DNA of 64,000 bases from Streptomyces sp. SN-593 (GTDB lineage Bacteria > Actinomycetota > Actinomycetes > Streptomycetales > Streptomycetaceae). The notes below the pieces were generated by a model. The model worked only from the letters and a program-made list of their open reading frames with translations, had not been told where the DNA came from and made no database searches. Shown one piece after another: positions 1 through 9,340 of this stretch; the stretch's first letter is position 1; each line of letters opens with the position of its first letter. The DNA lies in NCBI RefSeq assembly GCF_016756395.1, contig NZ_AP018365.1:3509001-3573000 (forward strand), written 5' to 3'. A program made the translations under genes and the position numbers.

Positions 1-82
1 GCCCGACCCGGGCCGCCACCGCCGCCCCCTTCACCCTCCTCCTCACCGCCCGCGCGGCGGCCACCCGGCGGCCACCCGGCGG

Positions 83-3000
83 TCACGCCGCACCGTAGGG
101 GGCCTTGAGGCGGCTCCAGCGGGCGGACTGCGCGGGGGTGAGGGTCCCGCGCAGCTCGGCGAGCTTGAGGAGGGCGGCCTCGGCGCCGTGCGCGAGGGTC
201 TGGGCCTCGGACCGGTAGTGGTCGCCGACGGCCGCCTCGACCTCCGCCGCGTTCATGGTCGCCGTGATCCGCCCGGCCAGCCGGTTCATGTTGCGGTAGG
301 ACCCCTGGAGCAGGAACGGCGGCTCGGTACGGGAGTCCTCCGTACGGCGGGCCGAGTCGAGGTACGCCGCGTTGACGGTGAGCAGGGTGTCCCGCACCCG
401 CAGCAGGTGGCGCAGCACCGCGAGGACCTCCTCCCGCTCCGACCCGGCGTAGGGGTGCGCCAGGTCCGCCGGGCGCGCCGTCGGGTCGCCGGCGGCCAGC
501 CGCACCAGCAGGTCGAGGTCGGCCCGGTCCCGGCCGGCGAGCGGCGCCAGCACGGGGTTGGCGGTGAGGGCGTTCTCCACGTAGGAGAGGGCGAACAGCT
601 CCTCCCGCCCGGTGAGCACGTCCCCGAGGTTCCACACGTCGGCCCGGTTCGCCAGCATGTCCGGCACCCGGAAGAGGGCGCCGGACTCGGTGTAGGGGTT
701 GCCGGCCATGCAGACGGCGAACCGCTTGCCGCGCAGGTCGTACGCGCCCTCGGGCCCCTCGATCCTGCGCTGCGCGTCGCACAGCGGGATGAACTTCTGC
801 AGGAACTCCGCCGAGGCGTGCTGGATGTCGTCGAGGTGGAGCAGCACGTTGGAGCCCATCTCCAGGGCCAGCCGCACCTTCTCCAGTTCGCGCCGGGCGG
901 CCGCGTCGGGCGCGCGGTCGGGGTCCAGCGACGTGGTGCCGCTGCCGAGGGCGGGCCCGGAGACGCCGACCAGCGCCAGGCCGAGACCGCTCGCCACGTA
1001 CTCCACCAGCGACGTCTTGCCGTACCCGGGCGGGGACATCAGCATCAGCAGGCCGCCGGCCGGACCGAACTGCTTGGCCAGGCTGTCGCCGACCAGCGGC
1101 AGGTACACCTCGTCCAGCAGCCGGTTGCGGACGAAGCCGGCGGGCGGCCGGGCGCGGTAGGCGTCCGGCGCGAGCCGGCCGCGCTCGGCGGCGACCACGG
1201 CCGCGCGGTGCCGCTGGTAGGCGCGGTGGGCCGGGACGTCCTCGGCGGTGAACCGGCGTACCCGGGCGAGCAGTTCGTCCAGCCGCAGGGTCATGACGCC
1301 GTCCACGGCCCTCGGGTGGGCCGCGAGCAGCCCGCGCACGGTCACCTCGACGTCGGCGTCGGCCGCGTACCGCGCGACTGCGGGGCCGCAGAGCAGTCCG
1401 GCCGCGGCCTCCAGCAGGTGGCCGGCGCCGGGCGCCTCCCCGTCACCGCACCGGTCCGGGTCCGTGCCGTCGGGGGCGGTGGCGAACGGGCCGAGCCAGG
1501 CGCGGGCGAGCTGCCAGCGCGCGCCGAGCCCGGCGTCGGGCCCCGCGCCGAGCGCGTCGAGGTCGGCGGTGAACTCCTTGTACGGCACCGCGTCCGGCCC
1601 GCCCAGTGCCTCGGTCAGCCGCGCCACGACCGCCCGGGCGCCGGGTCCGACCGCGAACCCCTCCTGTCCGGAGGCGAGTTCGGCGACCAGGTACTCGCCC
1701 AGCAGCAGGGTGTCCGTCGCCGAGTCCGGTGCCGGGCGGACCGGTTCGGGCAGGCCAGACGACCCGAGGAAGTCCCGGGCGCGGGCGCCGATCTCCTCGG
1801 CCAGTTCGTCCAGTGCCCGTCCGGCCTCGGCCCCGCCGAAGGCGGCGCGGGCCCGGCTGAGCGAGCGGGCCCGGGCGGTCCAGGCGGCCCGCTCGGCGGG
1901 CGGGGCGGCCTGTGTCCAGAACAGCAGCGCGCCGGCGCGGGTGGCCGCGGGGTACCGCAACGGCCCGGCGCACTCGGCGCGTTCGGCGAGCGCGGTGAGG
2001 AGCAGCACGGCGTCGTGGTCGTGCACGCCCCGCTCGTACCCCTCCGACACGCGCTCGGCGACGGCCGCCCGCACGGCGCCGGGGAGGTCGGCGCCGGCCG
2101 TGCCGCCCGCGGCGAGCAGGTCCAGCAGCAGGCCGCCGGCGAGGAACTCCGCGCGGGACAGCCGCGGGGACTCCGAGACCAGCGGACGCGACCAGAAGGC
2201 GCGGGTGGCCTCGAACGCGGGGTCGTCCACCGGCGCGAGGTAGTCGGTGCCGGTGAGGGTGAAGGCGAGCCCGCCGGCGTGCGGAACGAGCGCGAGGTCG
2301 AGCGGCTGGGTGTTGACCGCGAACCGGTGCCGGCCCAGCCGGATCGCGGCGCCGCCGTCCTCGTACAGGTCGAGGCGGTCGCGCAGGGCGGCCGTGGCCG
2401 CCTGGCGGGCGGCGGCGAGCGCGGCGGTGAGTTCCGCGGCCCGGGCGGGGTCCTTCAGGGTGCGCAACTCTGCCGCGGCCCGCCGGTGTTCGGCCGCCAG
2501 CGGGTCGGAGGCAAAGTAGGTGTGGATCTCCTCGGCGGAGCCGAGGGTGGCCGTGCGGCGCCGGATGCCGTCGAGCATCCGGGCCGCGCCGGCGGTCAAC
2601 CGCTGGACCCGCCGGGCGCGTTCGTCGGCGAGTGCCTGGCCGCGGGCCGCGAAGGTCTCGCGCACCTCCTCGCGGCGGGCGTCGAGCACCGCCGACCGCT
2701 CCTCGTCGGCGGCGAATGCGGTGGCGAGGTTCTCGATCCGCACCAGCAGGCGGCCGAGTTGCTCCTCGCACGCCTCGGGGGTGACCGCCGCGTCGAGCGC
2801 GGCGCCGATGCTCTGGGCGAGCAGCGCGCTCTGCGCGGCGAACTCCGCGCCGGTCTCGGCGGCGAGCAGCTCCCGCCGGCGGGCGGCGAGGAGGGCCCGG
2901 GCCTGGTTGACCGTCCCGAGCACGTCGGCGGCGGCCGCCAGGATGCGGGTGCGGACGGTCGCGTCGGCGATCTCCAGGGTGCCGGCGGTCTCGGTGACGG

Positions 3001-5302
3001 TGGCCAGGCCCGCGGCCTGCTCGTCGAGGGTCGCGGCCAGCGGCCCGGTGTCGGCCGCGGTCGCCGCCTCCGGGACCCGCGCGGCGACCTCGGCGACGCG
3101 CCGCCGGTAGCCGTCGAAGGCGGCCTCGTCGGCGAAGTGCGCCGCGGCGCGGGAGGCGGCCTCGGCCAACTCCCGTGCCAGCAGGGAGTCCAGTGCGTCC
3201 AGCCGGGCCGGGTCGGCCTGCCGTGTCTCCCGCAGTGTCGCCAACCGGCCCTGGACGGAGCGCAGTCCGGCGAGCCGGGCGACCCACTCGTCCGCGGAGG
3301 CGGCGGCCTCGCCGCGCACCCGGCGGCCGAGCGCGGTGATCCGCGCCTCTGCCTCGTCGGCGGCCGCGGCGGCCCGCGCGGCGGCCTCCCGTACCCGGGC
3401 GTACTCGGCGAGCACCTGCCGCGCGGTGTCGCGGACCTCGGTGAGCGGCCCGGCGAGATCCTGCGCGTCGGGGTCCGCGAGCCAGTGGTGGCGGTCCAGG
3501 ACGCGTTCCGCGGCGGCGACCAGCGCCTCGTGGACGGCCGCGGCGGGCTCGGGCGCCAGGGCGGCGCGGGCCACCGACAGCGCGTCCGAGACCGCGCGGA
3601 CCAGGTCGGGGTTGCCGATCCTGGCCAGCGGACCGTCGCCGACCGGGCGGGCGGCGGCATAGGTGTCGGACAGGAACGGGGTGTGCCAGCGCTGGAGCGC
3701 GTGCACCCGGCCGGGCTCGCCGCCCTCGGCGGGCCGCAGCGTGATCAGGGTGCCGTCCTCGTACAGCGCGCTGCCCTGGACGTGCAGCGGGGCGGCGGCC
3801 TCCTTGCGGATGAGGTTGTACGGCAGCAGCAGCCGGTGGCCGTCGGCGGGCGCGTGGAAGACGTAGAGCACGTCCTCGCCGTTGGCCGAGCGCACCACCC
3901 GCTCGAACTCCTGCGTGGCCGGGGCGGTTTCACCGGCGCCGGTCGACGCGCCCCGTTCAGCGGCCGGTTCGGCGCGCCCGGCGAGGTCGGGCAGGTCGAA
4001 GGTGCGGGTGCCGCCGGTGGCCAGGACGTAGCCGCCGGGGAAGACCACGCCCTGGTCGTCGGGCAGCCGCAGGCAGACCTGGCCGAGGGCGTCGATCCGC
4101 TCGACCTGCTCGGTGCGGGTGTTGACCGCGAAGTGCCGTTCGACGGACTCCCGGTAGGGGCGCACCCGCAGCAGCACCAGCGGACCGGCGCCGGCGGACG
4201 CGACGTCGGCGTCGGCCAGCGACTGGAGCGCGTCGTCGACGGGCTCCTCGTGGACGGCGCCGCCGGTGCGCAGGGTGAGGGTCCCGCCGGTGGTGTCCAG
4301 GGTGAGGGTGCCGCCGTCGGGTGCGGCGAGCGCGATGTGCGGGTGGCGGCCGGGGACGTACGCCTCGCGGCCGACCGCGCTCCAGCGCACCGCCTCCGGC
4401 GGCTCGGCGGGCTCCTCGCGGGTGGTGCCCTCGTAGGCGCAGCGGCCGTCGCGGCCGATCCGCCAGCTCAGCGCCTTGACGTCGTCGGCGCCCGCGCCGG
4501 TGCGGAAGACCGCCAGCAGCCGCCCCTCCCAGGCGCGCACCCGCACCACCCGGGTCTGCCGGTAGTAGCGGTACAGCTCGCGGAAGTCGCGGACGAAGCC
4601 GGGGTCGTCGAGCAGCCCGGCGGGGCCGGCCGGGCCGTCCGCCGCGTCGTCCGCGGACCCGCCGGCCGCCGCGTCGTCCGCGGACCCGCCGTCCAGGTCG
4701 TCCGCGCGGCGGACCTGGAACACGTCGGCGACGTCCTCGACCTCGGCGGGGTTCGCGGCGAACAGCAGCCAGGGGCCGACCGGGGCGATGTCGCCGGGCA
4801 GCGCCGGGCGGGCGGTGCGCATCCGCTCGGCGCCGGCGAGCCGCAGCTCGGTGCTGCCGAAGACCTCCTGCCGGGCCGCGTTCAGGGCCTCGGCGCGGCG
4901 GACCAGTTCGCGGGCCGTACCGGACAGCCGGTCGCGCAGCACCCGGTAGGCGTCACCGGCGGGGTCCGCGGGGCCGGCGTCTCCGGGTGCGGCGGGTGCG
5001 GCGGGGTCGGGTGCGGCCGGGGCGGCCGGTGCCGTCGCTTCGGACACGCGGCCGGGGGCGGCTTGCGCCGCGGACCTCCCGGCCGGTCCCGCCGCCCCAA
5101 CCGGTCCGCCAGGTACGGCGGTTCCTGCGGTTCCGACTGGACCCCCGGCTCTCCCGCCCGGTTGCCCGGCGGTTCCGGCCGGACCCCCGGCTCTGGCGCC
5201 CGGTCCCCCGGCGGTTCCGCCGGTTCCAGCGGTTCCGGCTGCCCCGGGCACCCCTGGAACGCGGTCAGGAGCGGGGTCCGGGGTGGAGGCCCGCCCGCTC
5301 AC
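83..5302 (-). CDS. Giant AAA+ ATPase (DNA-repair-ATPase type), flotillin partner
   Basis: Predicted 1739-residue protein. Residues 1 to about 115 are a Gly/Ala/Pro low-complexity tail. A long middle part rich in Ala, Arg and Glu (about 560-1000) looks helical or coiled-coil. The C-terminal third holds a MoxR/dynein-like AAA+ domain with Walker A GYGKTS near residue 1424 and a Walker B-like LLHLDD near 1487. The GTG start overlaps the flotillin stop by 4 nt (GTGA), so translation should be coupled to the flotillin gene. Streptomyces homologues are usually annotated 'DNA repair ATPase', but no nuclease or DNA-binding domain is visible and I would not infer repair. A membrane-associated remodelling ATPase working with the SPFH protein is equally likely. 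The AAA domain is certain; the role is unknown. Confidence 0.85.
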   Translation of the reverse strand: MSGRASTPDPAPDRVPGVPGAAGTAGTGGTAGGPGARAGGPAGTAGQPGGRAGGPVGTAGTAVPGGPVGAAGPAGRSAAQAAPGRVSEATAPAAPAAPDPAAPAAPGDAGPADPAGDAYRVLRDRLSGTARELVRRAEALNAARQEVFGSTELRLAGAERMRTARPALPGDIAPVGPWLLFAANPAEVEDVADVFQVRRADDLDGGSADDAAAGGSADDAADGPAGPAGLLDDPGFVRDFRELYRYYRQTRVVRVRAWEGRLLAVFRTGAGADDVKALSWRIGRDGRCAYEGTTREEPAEPPEAVRWSAVGREAYVPGRHPHIALAAPDGGTLTLDTTGGTLTLRTGGAVHEEPVDDALQSLADADVASAGAGPLVLLRVRPYRESVERHFAVNTRTEQVERIDALGQVCLRLPDDQGVVFPGGYVLATGGTRTFDLPDLAGRAEPAAERGASTGAGETAPATQEFERVVRSANGEDVLYVFHAPADGHRLLLPYNLIRKEAAAPLHVQGSALYEDGTLITLRPAEGGEPGRVHALQRWHTPFLSDTYAAARPVGDGPLARIGNPDLVRAVSDALSVARAALAPEPAAAVHEALVAAAERVLDRHHWLADPDAQDLAGPLTEVRDTARQVLAEYARVREAAARAAAAADEAEARITALGRRVRGEAAASADEWVARLAGLRSVQGRLATLRETRQADPARLDALDSLLARELAEAASRAAAHFADEAAFDGYRRRVAEVAARVPEAATAADTGPLAATLDEQAAGLATVTETAGTLEIADATVRTRILAAAADVLGTVNQARALLAARRRELLAAETGAEFAAQSALLAQSIGAALDAAVTPEACEEQLGRLLVRIENLATAFAADEERSAVLDARREEVRETFAARGQALADERARRVQRLTAGAARMLDGIRRRTATLGSAEEIHTYFASDPLAAEHRRAAAELRTLKDPARAAELTAALAAARQAATAALRDRLDLYEDGGAAIRLGRHRFAVNTQPLDLALVPHAGGLAFTLTGTDYLAPVDDPAFEATRAFWSRPLVSESPRLSRAEFLAGGLLLDLLAAGGTAGADLPGAVRAAVAERVSEGYERGVHDHDAVLLLTALAERAECAGPLRYPAATRAGALLFWTQAAPPAERAAWTARARSLSRARAAFGGAEAGRALDELAEEIGARARDFLGSSGLPEPVRPAPDSATDTLLLGEYLVAELASGQEGFAVGPGARAVVARLTEALGGPDAVPYKEFTADLDALGAGPDAGLGARWQLARAWLGPFATAPDGTDPDRCGDGEAPGAGHLLEAAAGLLCGPAVARYAADADVEVTVRGLLAAHPRAVDGVMTLRLDELLARVRRFTAEDVPAHRAYQRHRAAVVAAERGRLAPDAYRARPPAGFVRNRLLDEVYLPLVGDSLAKQFGPAGGLLMLMSPPGYGKTSLVEYVASGLGLALVGVSGPALGSGTTSLDPDRAPDAAARRELEKVRLALEMGSNVLLHLDDIQHASAEFLQKFIPLCDAQRRIEGPEGAYDLRGKRFAVCMAGNPYTESGALFRVPDMLANRADVWNLGDVLTGREELFALSYVENALTANPVLAPLAGRDRADLDLLVRLAAGDPTARPADLAHPYAGSEREEVLAVLRHLLRVRDTLLTVNAAYLDSARRTEDSRTEPPFLLQGSYRNMNRLAGRITATMNAAEVEAAVGDHYRSEAQTLAHGAEAALLKLAELRGTLTPAQSARWSRLKAPYGAA

Positions 5303-7479
5303 TTCTTCGCCAGTCCGTTCACGGACGCGGGAACGGTGCCGGCGGCGGCACCGGCCGGCACGGGCTCACCGGTGGCCGCGGCGCCCGATCCGACCGCACC
5401 CGATCCCACCGCACCCGATCCCACCGCACCCGGCACCGGGGCGTCCGCGATCCCCATCGTCCGTGCCTGGTCCAGGAGTTGCTGGAACCCGCCGGCCTGC
5501 GGGCCGCCGTTCGCGATCAGCCGGCCGAGCAGGCCGGCGACGCTCGTGCCGCCCCACCCCGAGCCGAGCGAGGACAGCATCCGGGTGGCGTCCTGCGTGA
5601 AGCGCTCCGACCCGTCCAGCCACGGCGCCGCCGCCGTGCGCACCGTCTCGGAGTTGGCCACGAAGGAGTCCACCGACCGGGCCGCGCTGACCGCGCCGAG
5701 CAGCCGGTCGAAGAAGACGTCCTCGCCGCCGACGATGCTGATGTCCGCGTTCTCCAGCCCGGTGGCCAGGACGGTCGCCTGCGCCTCGGCGATCTGCCGC
5801 TGCGTGTCGAGCCCGGCCAGCCGGACGTCCTTCTCCGCCGCCAGCCGCAGCCGGTACTCCTCGTGGCCGCGCGAGGCGTCGTCGAGGGCGGCCATCGCGG
5901 CGGCCTTCTCGGTCAGCCCGGCCGCCTCCGCCTTCAGCCGCTCGCCGATCATCGCGGCCTCCGCCGCCGCCTGCGCGGTCATGCCCTCGGCCTGCGCCAG
6001 CGACTTGGCGCGGGCGCCCTCGGCCTCGGCCCGCAGCCGGGCGGTGGTCGCCTCGGCCTCGGCCGCGCCGACCTTGGCGATCGCGGCCGCGCTGCGCTCG
6101 TGCACCTCGACCTCGGCGAGCCCCTGCGCGGCGGCCTCCGCCCGCAGGCCCTCGGCGAGGCGCGTCTTGGCGTCGGCGTCCAGCTCCGCGGCCTGCTTGC
6201 GGGCCTCGGCCAGGGTGAGGGACTCCCGGGCCTTGTGCCGGGCGGCCTGCTCCGCGGCCTCGGCGGCCTTGATGTCCTTGACCAGCCGCTCCTGCGCCTG
6301 CGCCTCGGCGGTGATGATCAGCGCCTGCCGTTCCCGCTCGGCCTCCTGCACCAGCCGTAGCTGCTTGATCGACTCCTCCTGCTCGGCGACCGTACGGTCC
6401 ACCGCGATCCGCTCGCGCACCACGTCGGCGACGTCGCGGCGCTCGCCCTCGACCTCGCGCTCCTTGGAGATCCTGGCCAGTTCGGTCTCGCGCTCGCGGG
6501 CGATGACCTCCAGCACCCGGTCCTTCTCGATCCGCTCGTTCTCCACCGCGATCACCCGCTCGCGGTTCTTCTGGGCGACGGCGACCTCGCGGGCCTGGTT
6601 CTCCCGCTGGACCCCCAACTGCTCCTCGGTGCGCAGGAACGCGCCCTGGGCGCCGAGGCGTTCCTCCTCCTGCACCCTGGCGGTGACCGCCTCCTCCCGG
6701 GCCCGCAGCGTCTCGACCTCGCGGCGCTGCTTGATCTCGGCCTCGGACTGGCGGCGTTCCAGTTCGAGGATGGTCTCCCGGGCCTCCACGTCCTGCCGGG
6801 TGATCTCCTTCTGCTCGGTACGCTGGAACTCGTTGGTGCGCACGTGCTCGATCGCGGTCAGCTCGGTGATCTTCCGGATGCCCTGCGCGTCGAGGATGTT
6901 GGCGGGGTCGAGCTGGGTGAGCGGGGTCTGCTCCAGGAAGTCGATCGCGCAGTCCTCCAGGTGGTAGCCGTTGAGGTCGGTACCGATCACCTGGATGATC
7001 TGGTCGCGGAAGTGCTCGCGGTGGGTGTAGAGGTCGACGAAGTCGAGCTGCTTGCCGACCGTCTTCAGCGCCTCGGAGAACTTCGCGCTGAACAGCTTCT
7101 GCAACGTCTCCTGGTGGCTGGCGCGTTCGGTACCGATCGCCTGCGCCACCTTGATCACGTCCTCCTTGGTCTTGTTGACCCGCACGAAGAACGTCAGGTG
7201 GATGTCGGCGCGGATGTTGTCCTGGCAGATCAGGCCCTCGCGGCCGGTGCGCTGCACCTCGATGGTCTTCACCGAGATGTCCATCAACTCGGCGCTGTGC
7301 AGCACCGGGAGCACGACCGTGCCGGTGAAGGTCACGTCCACGTGCTTGGACTTGGAGACGATCAGCGCGTGGCCCTGGGAGACCTTCCGGAAGAGCTTGG
7401 TGACGGTGACGACCGCGCCCAGGGCGATGAGCAGGAGGACGGCGACGAGCACGCCGATCCCGATGACGGTGGCATCCAT
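5299..7479 (-). CDS. Flotillin-like SPFH/band 7 membrane protein
   Basis: Predicted 726 residues. One N-terminal membrane segment (about residues 4-26) is followed by an SPFH domain (about 30-190). Next is a very long charged region rich in Glu, Ala and Arg (about 220-570), typical of the flotillin coiled coil, and a C-terminal tail with GAVGS repeats. Flotillins scaffold membrane microdomains. The length and N-terminal anchor match the YqiK/flotillin family. It is the middle gene of a minus-strand unit, after the YqiJ-like gene and overlapping the AAA+ ATPase gene by 4 nt. The ATG start at 7479 places the membrane helix at the very N-terminus, as in the family. Confidence 0.92.
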   Translation of the reverse strand: MDATVIGIGVLVAVLLLIALGAVVTVTKLFRKVSQGHALIVSKSKHVDVTFTGTVVLPVLHSAELMDISVKTIEVQRTGREGLICQDNIRADIHLTFFVRVNKTKEDVIKVAQAIGTERASHQETLQKLFSAKFSEALKTVGKQLDFVDLYTHREHFRDQIIQVIGTDLNGYHLEDCAIDFLEQTPLTQLDPANILDAQGIRKITELTAIEHVRTNEFQRTEQKEITRQDVEARETILELERRQSEAEIKQRREVETLRAREEAVTARVQEEERLGAQGAFLRTEEQLGVQRENQAREVAVAQKNRERVIAVENERIEKDRVLEVIARERETELARISKEREVEGERRDVADVVRERIAVDRTVAEQEESIKQLRLVQEAERERQALIITAEAQAQERLVKDIKAAEAAEQAARHKARESLTLAEARKQAAELDADAKTRLAEGLRAEAAAQGLAEVEVHERSAAAIAKVGAAEAEATTARLRAEAEGARAKSLAQAEGMTAQAAAEAAMIGERLKAEAAGLTEKAAAMAALDDASRGHEEYRLRLAAEKDVRLAGLDTQRQIAEAQATVLATGLENADISIVGGEDVFFDRLLGAVSAARSVDSFVANSETVRTAAAPWLDGSERFTQDATRMLSSLGSGWGGTSVAGLLGRLIANGGPQAGGFQQLLDQARTMGIADAPVPGAVGSGAVGSGAVGSGAAATGEPVPAGAAAGTVPASVNGLAKK
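5386..5430. repeat. Three 15-bp tandem repeats in the flotillin gene
   Basis: The unit CGATCCCACCGCACC occurs three times (first copy with one mismatch) and encodes consecutive GAVGS units near the flotillin C-terminus. The copy number may vary between strains; in-frame gain or loss would only change tail length. Confidence 0.85.
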
Positions 7480-7584
7480 GACGGATCAACCTCGATGCGG
7501 TGAAGCGGATATGAGTGGGTGCGCCGGTTGCCGGCAGCACGTGGTGCGCCGCGGAGAGAGGCGGTGCGGCGCGGTGCGACGCGC

Positions 7585-8457
7585 TCAGGACAGGGCGCGG
7601 GCACCCGGCGGCGGCGGTCCGGCCGCCGGGTCCTGGTAGGGCGCGGCCCAGAAGAACCCGCCCTGCGGGTCGTAGTCGTACAGCAGCGCGGTACGGCCGG
7701 CCGCCAGCGGGCCGCCGGTGTCGTCCGCGGGGCGCCGGACCTGGACGATCGCGGTGGAGCCGTCGGGCGCGGTCACCTCGGCCTGGCCGAAGCGCTCGGT
7801 GACGGTGCCGGTGCGGACCACGCAGACCAGGCCGACGAAGTCCGCGCGGGAGGGCGGTCGTTCGTACGGGAAGAGGCGGCGCAGCGGCCGGACCAGCACC
7901 CAGGCGCCCGTCCAGGCGCCGGCCAGCGCGGCGGCGATCAGGGCGGCGTCGGCGGCCGCGCGGGCGGGGCCGTGCAGCCCGGCACCGTTCAGGGCGGCCG
8001 AGCCGGCCAGGCTCAGGAACCAGCCGAGCGCGATGAGCAGCGAGAGCACCACGGTGACGGGCACGCCGTCGAGTCCGGCGGCGGCCAACAGGCCCGACCC
8101 GCCCGGGTGTTCGACGTCGTGACCGTCCCCGTCACGGCCGCCGGCTGCGTGGGCGCCCCCGTCGTGGCCGCCGGCGGTACGGGCGCCCGACGCGTGGCCG
8201 CCGGCGCCGTGGACGGACGCGTGGCCGCCCGCGCCGTGGACGGGCGCGTGGGCCGACAGGCCCTCACCGCCGGCGGAGGCCGCTCCATGGGAACCCCCGT
8301 TCCCCATGGAGTGCCCGCCGGCGGCGCCGTGGTGGCCCGGGCCGTGCGAGTCGGCGGCACCGACCAGCACCAGTCCCCAGAAGCCGACCACGACCACCAG
8401 CGCCCCTCCGAACAGGACGGTCGGAAAGCCGAGGCACACATCGACGAACTCCCCCAT
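7585..8457 (-). CDS. YqiJ/NfeD-like membrane protein with His-rich loop
   Basis: Predicted 290 residues. The ATG at 8457 is chosen because a GGGGGGAGG ribosome site lies about 8 nt upstream and a membrane helix follows directly (residues about 9-33). Residues 38-117 are a Gly/Ala-rich stretch with 14 histidines, then two more hydrophobic helices and a soluble C-terminal domain of about 100 residues consistent with the OB-fold of YqiJ/NfeD proteins. In E. coli yqiJ precedes the flotillin gene yqiK; the same order occurs here, with a 105-nt gap to the flotillin gene. The histidine stretch is unusual and could bind metal. The partner role is inferred from synteny. Confidence 0.75.
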   Translation of the reverse strand: MGEFVDVCLGFPTVLFGGALVVVVGFWGLVLVGAADSHGPGHHGAAGGHSMGNGGSHGAASAGGEGLSAHAPVHGAGGHASVHGAGGHASGARTAGGHDGGAHAAGGRDGDGHDVEHPGGSGLLAAAGLDGVPVTVVLSLLIALGWFLSLAGSAALNGAGLHGPARAAADAALIAAALAGAWTGAWVLVRPLRRLFPYERPPSRADFVGLVCVVRTGTVTERFGQAEVTAPDGSTAIVQVRRPADDTGGPLAAGRTALLYDYDPQGGFFWAAPYQDPAAGPPPPGARALS

Positions 8458-8592
8458 GCCGGTTGCGCCTCCCCCCCTGCCGTTCCGTCCTGCCGGGACA
8501 GATCGTGGCAGTGCGCGCCGGGGTACGGCATTTCCGCATCCCGGCAGACTTGGCGGCCCTGAGATGTCCGGGTCCACCTGCAACCGGAACGC

Positions 8593-8634
8593 GACGGCCG
8601 TCGTGGGCGCGGGAGTGCGCCCACGACGGCCGTC
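8593..8634 (-). terminator. Strong hairpin after the YceI gene
   Basis: A perfect 18-bp inverted repeat (8593-8610 and 8617-8634) with the 6-nt loop GGGAGT lies just downstream of the YceI stop codon and before the YqiJ-like gene. No T-run follows, which is common in streptomycete terminators. It should separate the YceI transcript from the flotillin operon. Confidence 0.8.
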
Positions 8635-8682
8635 GTCGGGAAGCGGATCAGGCGGCGGACCGCCGGGGGATCCGGGGGTGGA

Positions 8683-9234
8683 TCAGGCGTCGGCCTTCGC
8701 GGCCTCGATCTCCAGGGCGATCCGGATCTTGTCGCCGACCGCGGCACCGGCGGCGCCGCCGGTCACGCCGAAGTCGCCGCGGCTGATCTCGGTGGCGGCC
8801 GAGAAGCCGGCCACCGCGTTGCCGTCGAAGCCGGTGCCGAAGCCGTTGAGCTCCAGGGCCAGGGTGACGGGCTTGGTCACACCGTGCAGGGTCAGGTTGC
8901 CGTCGACCTCGAAGACCTCGGAGGACTTGGCGCGGATGCCGGTGGAGGAGAAGGTCAGCTCGGGGAACTTCTCGACGTCGAGGAAGTCCTCGCCCCGCAC
9001 GTGGGCGTCGCGGCCCTCGTTGTTGGTGCTGACCGACTCCGTCTTGATCACGGCGTTGACGGTGGACTCCAGCGGGTCCTCCGCGGTGACGATGGTGCCC
9101 TCGAAGGTCGCGAAGTGGCCGCGGACCTTGGAGACACCGAGGTGACGGACGTAGAACGAGACGTCCGAGTGCACGGCGTCAATCTTCCAGGTGCCGGCGA
9201 CGTAGCCGTCGATCACTTCGGTCTGCGTGCTCAT
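8683..9234 (-). CDS. YceI family lipocalin-like protein
   Basis: Predicted 183 residues, the usual YceI length. The N-terminal part reads GTWKIDAVHSDVSFYVRH, followed by VSKVRGHFATFEG and the later block LTLHGVTKPVTL, all typical of the YceI beta-barrel that binds polyisoprenoids or similar amphipathic molecules. No signal peptide is visible, so it is probably cytosolic. The ATG at 9234 has GAGGAG about 9 nt upstream. The gene is divergent from a MarR gene whose probable operator covers this gene's -35 element, so it is likely the main target of that repressor. Confidence 0.92.
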   Translation of the reverse strand: MSTQTEVIDGYVAGTWKIDAVHSDVSFYVRHLGVSKVRGHFATFEGTIVTAEDPLESTVNAVIKTESVSTNNEGRDAHVRGEDFLDVEKFPELTFSSTGIRAKSSEVFEVDGNLTLHGVTKPVTLALELNGFGTGFDGNAVAGFSAATEISRGDFGVTGGAAGAAVGDKIRIALEIEAAKADA

Positions 9235-9292
9235 GGGGAGGGCTCCTCGGAACGTTGCTGGTGATGAGTGCGAGATCATTGAGCTTTCACAC

Positions 9293-9321
9293 ACCATACT
9301 GCGCTGGTATTGAAACTTCAA
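9293..9321 (-). promoter_or_regulatory. YceI promoter with MarR-type operator
   Basis: On the minus strand, TTGAAG (9316-9321) and TATGGT (9293-9298) are spaced by exactly 17 bp, a good sigma-70 type promoter for the YceI gene. The inverted repeat TTGAA-N2-TTCAA (9310-9321) overlaps the -35 hexamer and lies 19 bp before the divergent MarR start codon. One bound MarR dimer could therefore repress both genes. Confidence 0.75.
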
Positions 9322-9340
9322 CCACACGTATGCTGGGCCT

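Noticed and set aside
1443..3660. Additional minus-strand frames inside the ATPase gene
   Set aside because: They are out-of-frame shadows of the same gene with Arg/Pro-rich translation.
188..6967. A 2259-codon plus-strand open frame over the ATPase and flotillin genes
   Set aside because: It is antisense to two well-supported genes, has biased Arg/Gly/Gln composition and no domain; long shadow frames are normal at this GC content.
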